From contig JAHEKK010000298.1 of the NCBI GenBank assembly GCA_024638395.1, positions 1 to 5,027 of the forward strand: a stretch of 5,027 nt of DNA, written 5' to 3'. The notes under the pieces are model-generated. The model saw only the letters and a list, made by a program, of their open reading frames with translations, did no database searches and was not told the DNA's origin. Shown here in pieces: positions 4,793 through 5,027 of this stretch (positions are counted from its first letter, which is position 1; each line of letters starts with the position of its first letter). Source of the DNA: Gemmatimonadota bacterium (GTDB lineage: Bacteria > Gemmatimonadota > Gemmatimonadetes > Longimicrobiales > Gaopeijiaceae). Both the position numbers and the translations under genes were made by a program.

Positions 4793-5027
4793 TTGCTGAC
4801 GACTGAACAGCGGGAGATTCGCGCCCTGGCCAGGGAATTCGCCGAGGGAGAGATCCGTCCCCACAGCCGCGCCTGGGATGAGCGCGGGGACTTCCCCGAC
4901 GAGGTGCTCGAAGCCCTGGCCGAGTTGGGCTTCATGGGGATGTTGATTCCCGAGGGCATGGGTGGCCTCGGCATGGCTATGCCGGCCTATCTGGCGGTGC
5001 TGGAGGCTCTGGCCTGGGGCGACGCGG
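4793..5027 (+). CDS. Acyl-CoA dehydrogenase, N-terminal part (cut by window end)
   Basis: Acyl-CoA dehydrogenases are FAD enzymes that introduce a trans-2 double bond into acyl-CoA, the first step of beta-oxidation, passing electrons to electron-transferring flavoprotein. Only the first 78 codons are present. They match the family's N-terminal helical domain: TTEQREIRALAREFAE, then EIRPHS, WDERGDFPDEVLEALAELGF and the turn LIPEGMGGLGM, followed by the helix AYLAVLEALAWGDA. The catalytic glutamate and FAD-binding parts lie beyond the window, so the chain-length class cannot be given. TTG at 4793 is preferred as start because of the upstream GGGAAGAG and the usual distance to the LTTEQ-like segment; an in-frame GTG at 4763 would add ten residues. 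The gene follows the protease by 101 bp filled with inverted repeats, so it may have its own control. With the thiolase it suggests fatty-acid or branched acyl-CoA breakdown. Confidence 0.93.
   Translation, partial: MLTTEQREIRALAREFAEGEIRPHSRAWDERGDFPDEVLEALAELGFMGMLIPEGMGGLGMAMPAYLAVLEALAWGDA

Overview
The window is a GC-rich (roughly two-thirds G+C) bacterial chromosomal segment in which every supported gene lies on the + strand. Gene content and protein style (Rex of the 211-aa type, GTG/TTG starts, a BioY with an N-terminal extension, a CPBP protease with a long C-terminal part) suggest Gemmatimonadota or a similar high-GC lineage. That placement is inference from protein flavour, since there is no rRNA or other marker. 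I see no mobile element, tRNA, rRNA or CRISPR array.

Region 1 (1-1656) is a redox-regulator module. A candidate promoter is followed by a perfect 18-bp Rex operator (68-85), then rex (122-757). The rex stop overlaps by TTGA the TTG start of a DEDDh 3'-5' exonuclease (754-1656). The exonuclease carries an N-terminal winged-helix-like segment and, in its C-terminal tail, the pentapeptide QIDLF, which matches the bacterial sliding-clamp-binding motif. If the two genes are co-transcribed, the exonuclease would be under NADH/NAD+-responsive Rex control.

Region 2 (1657-1835) is a 179-bp non-coding gap with an AT-richer stretch and a small hairpin, and probably holds a promoter.

Region 3 (1836-5027) is an acyl-CoA/biotin group: a thiolase with a GTG start, bioY (the biotin-binding S component of an ECF transporter), a CPBP-family intramembrane metalloprotease, and the 5' end of an acyl-CoA dehydrogenase cut by the window edge. 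Thiolase and acyl-CoA dehydrogenase act on the same beta-oxidation/acyl-CoA pathway, and biotin is the cofactor of acyl-CoA carboxylases, so the thiolase-bioY link makes metabolic sense. The 101-bp gap before the dehydrogenase contains three consecutive inverted repeats, the most unexplained non-coding structure here.

The genes themselves are known families. The points most worth checking are the Rex autoregulatory operator extending to a clamp-binding exonuclease, the triple-hairpin leader, and substitutions at family-typical positions in BioY and the thiolase.
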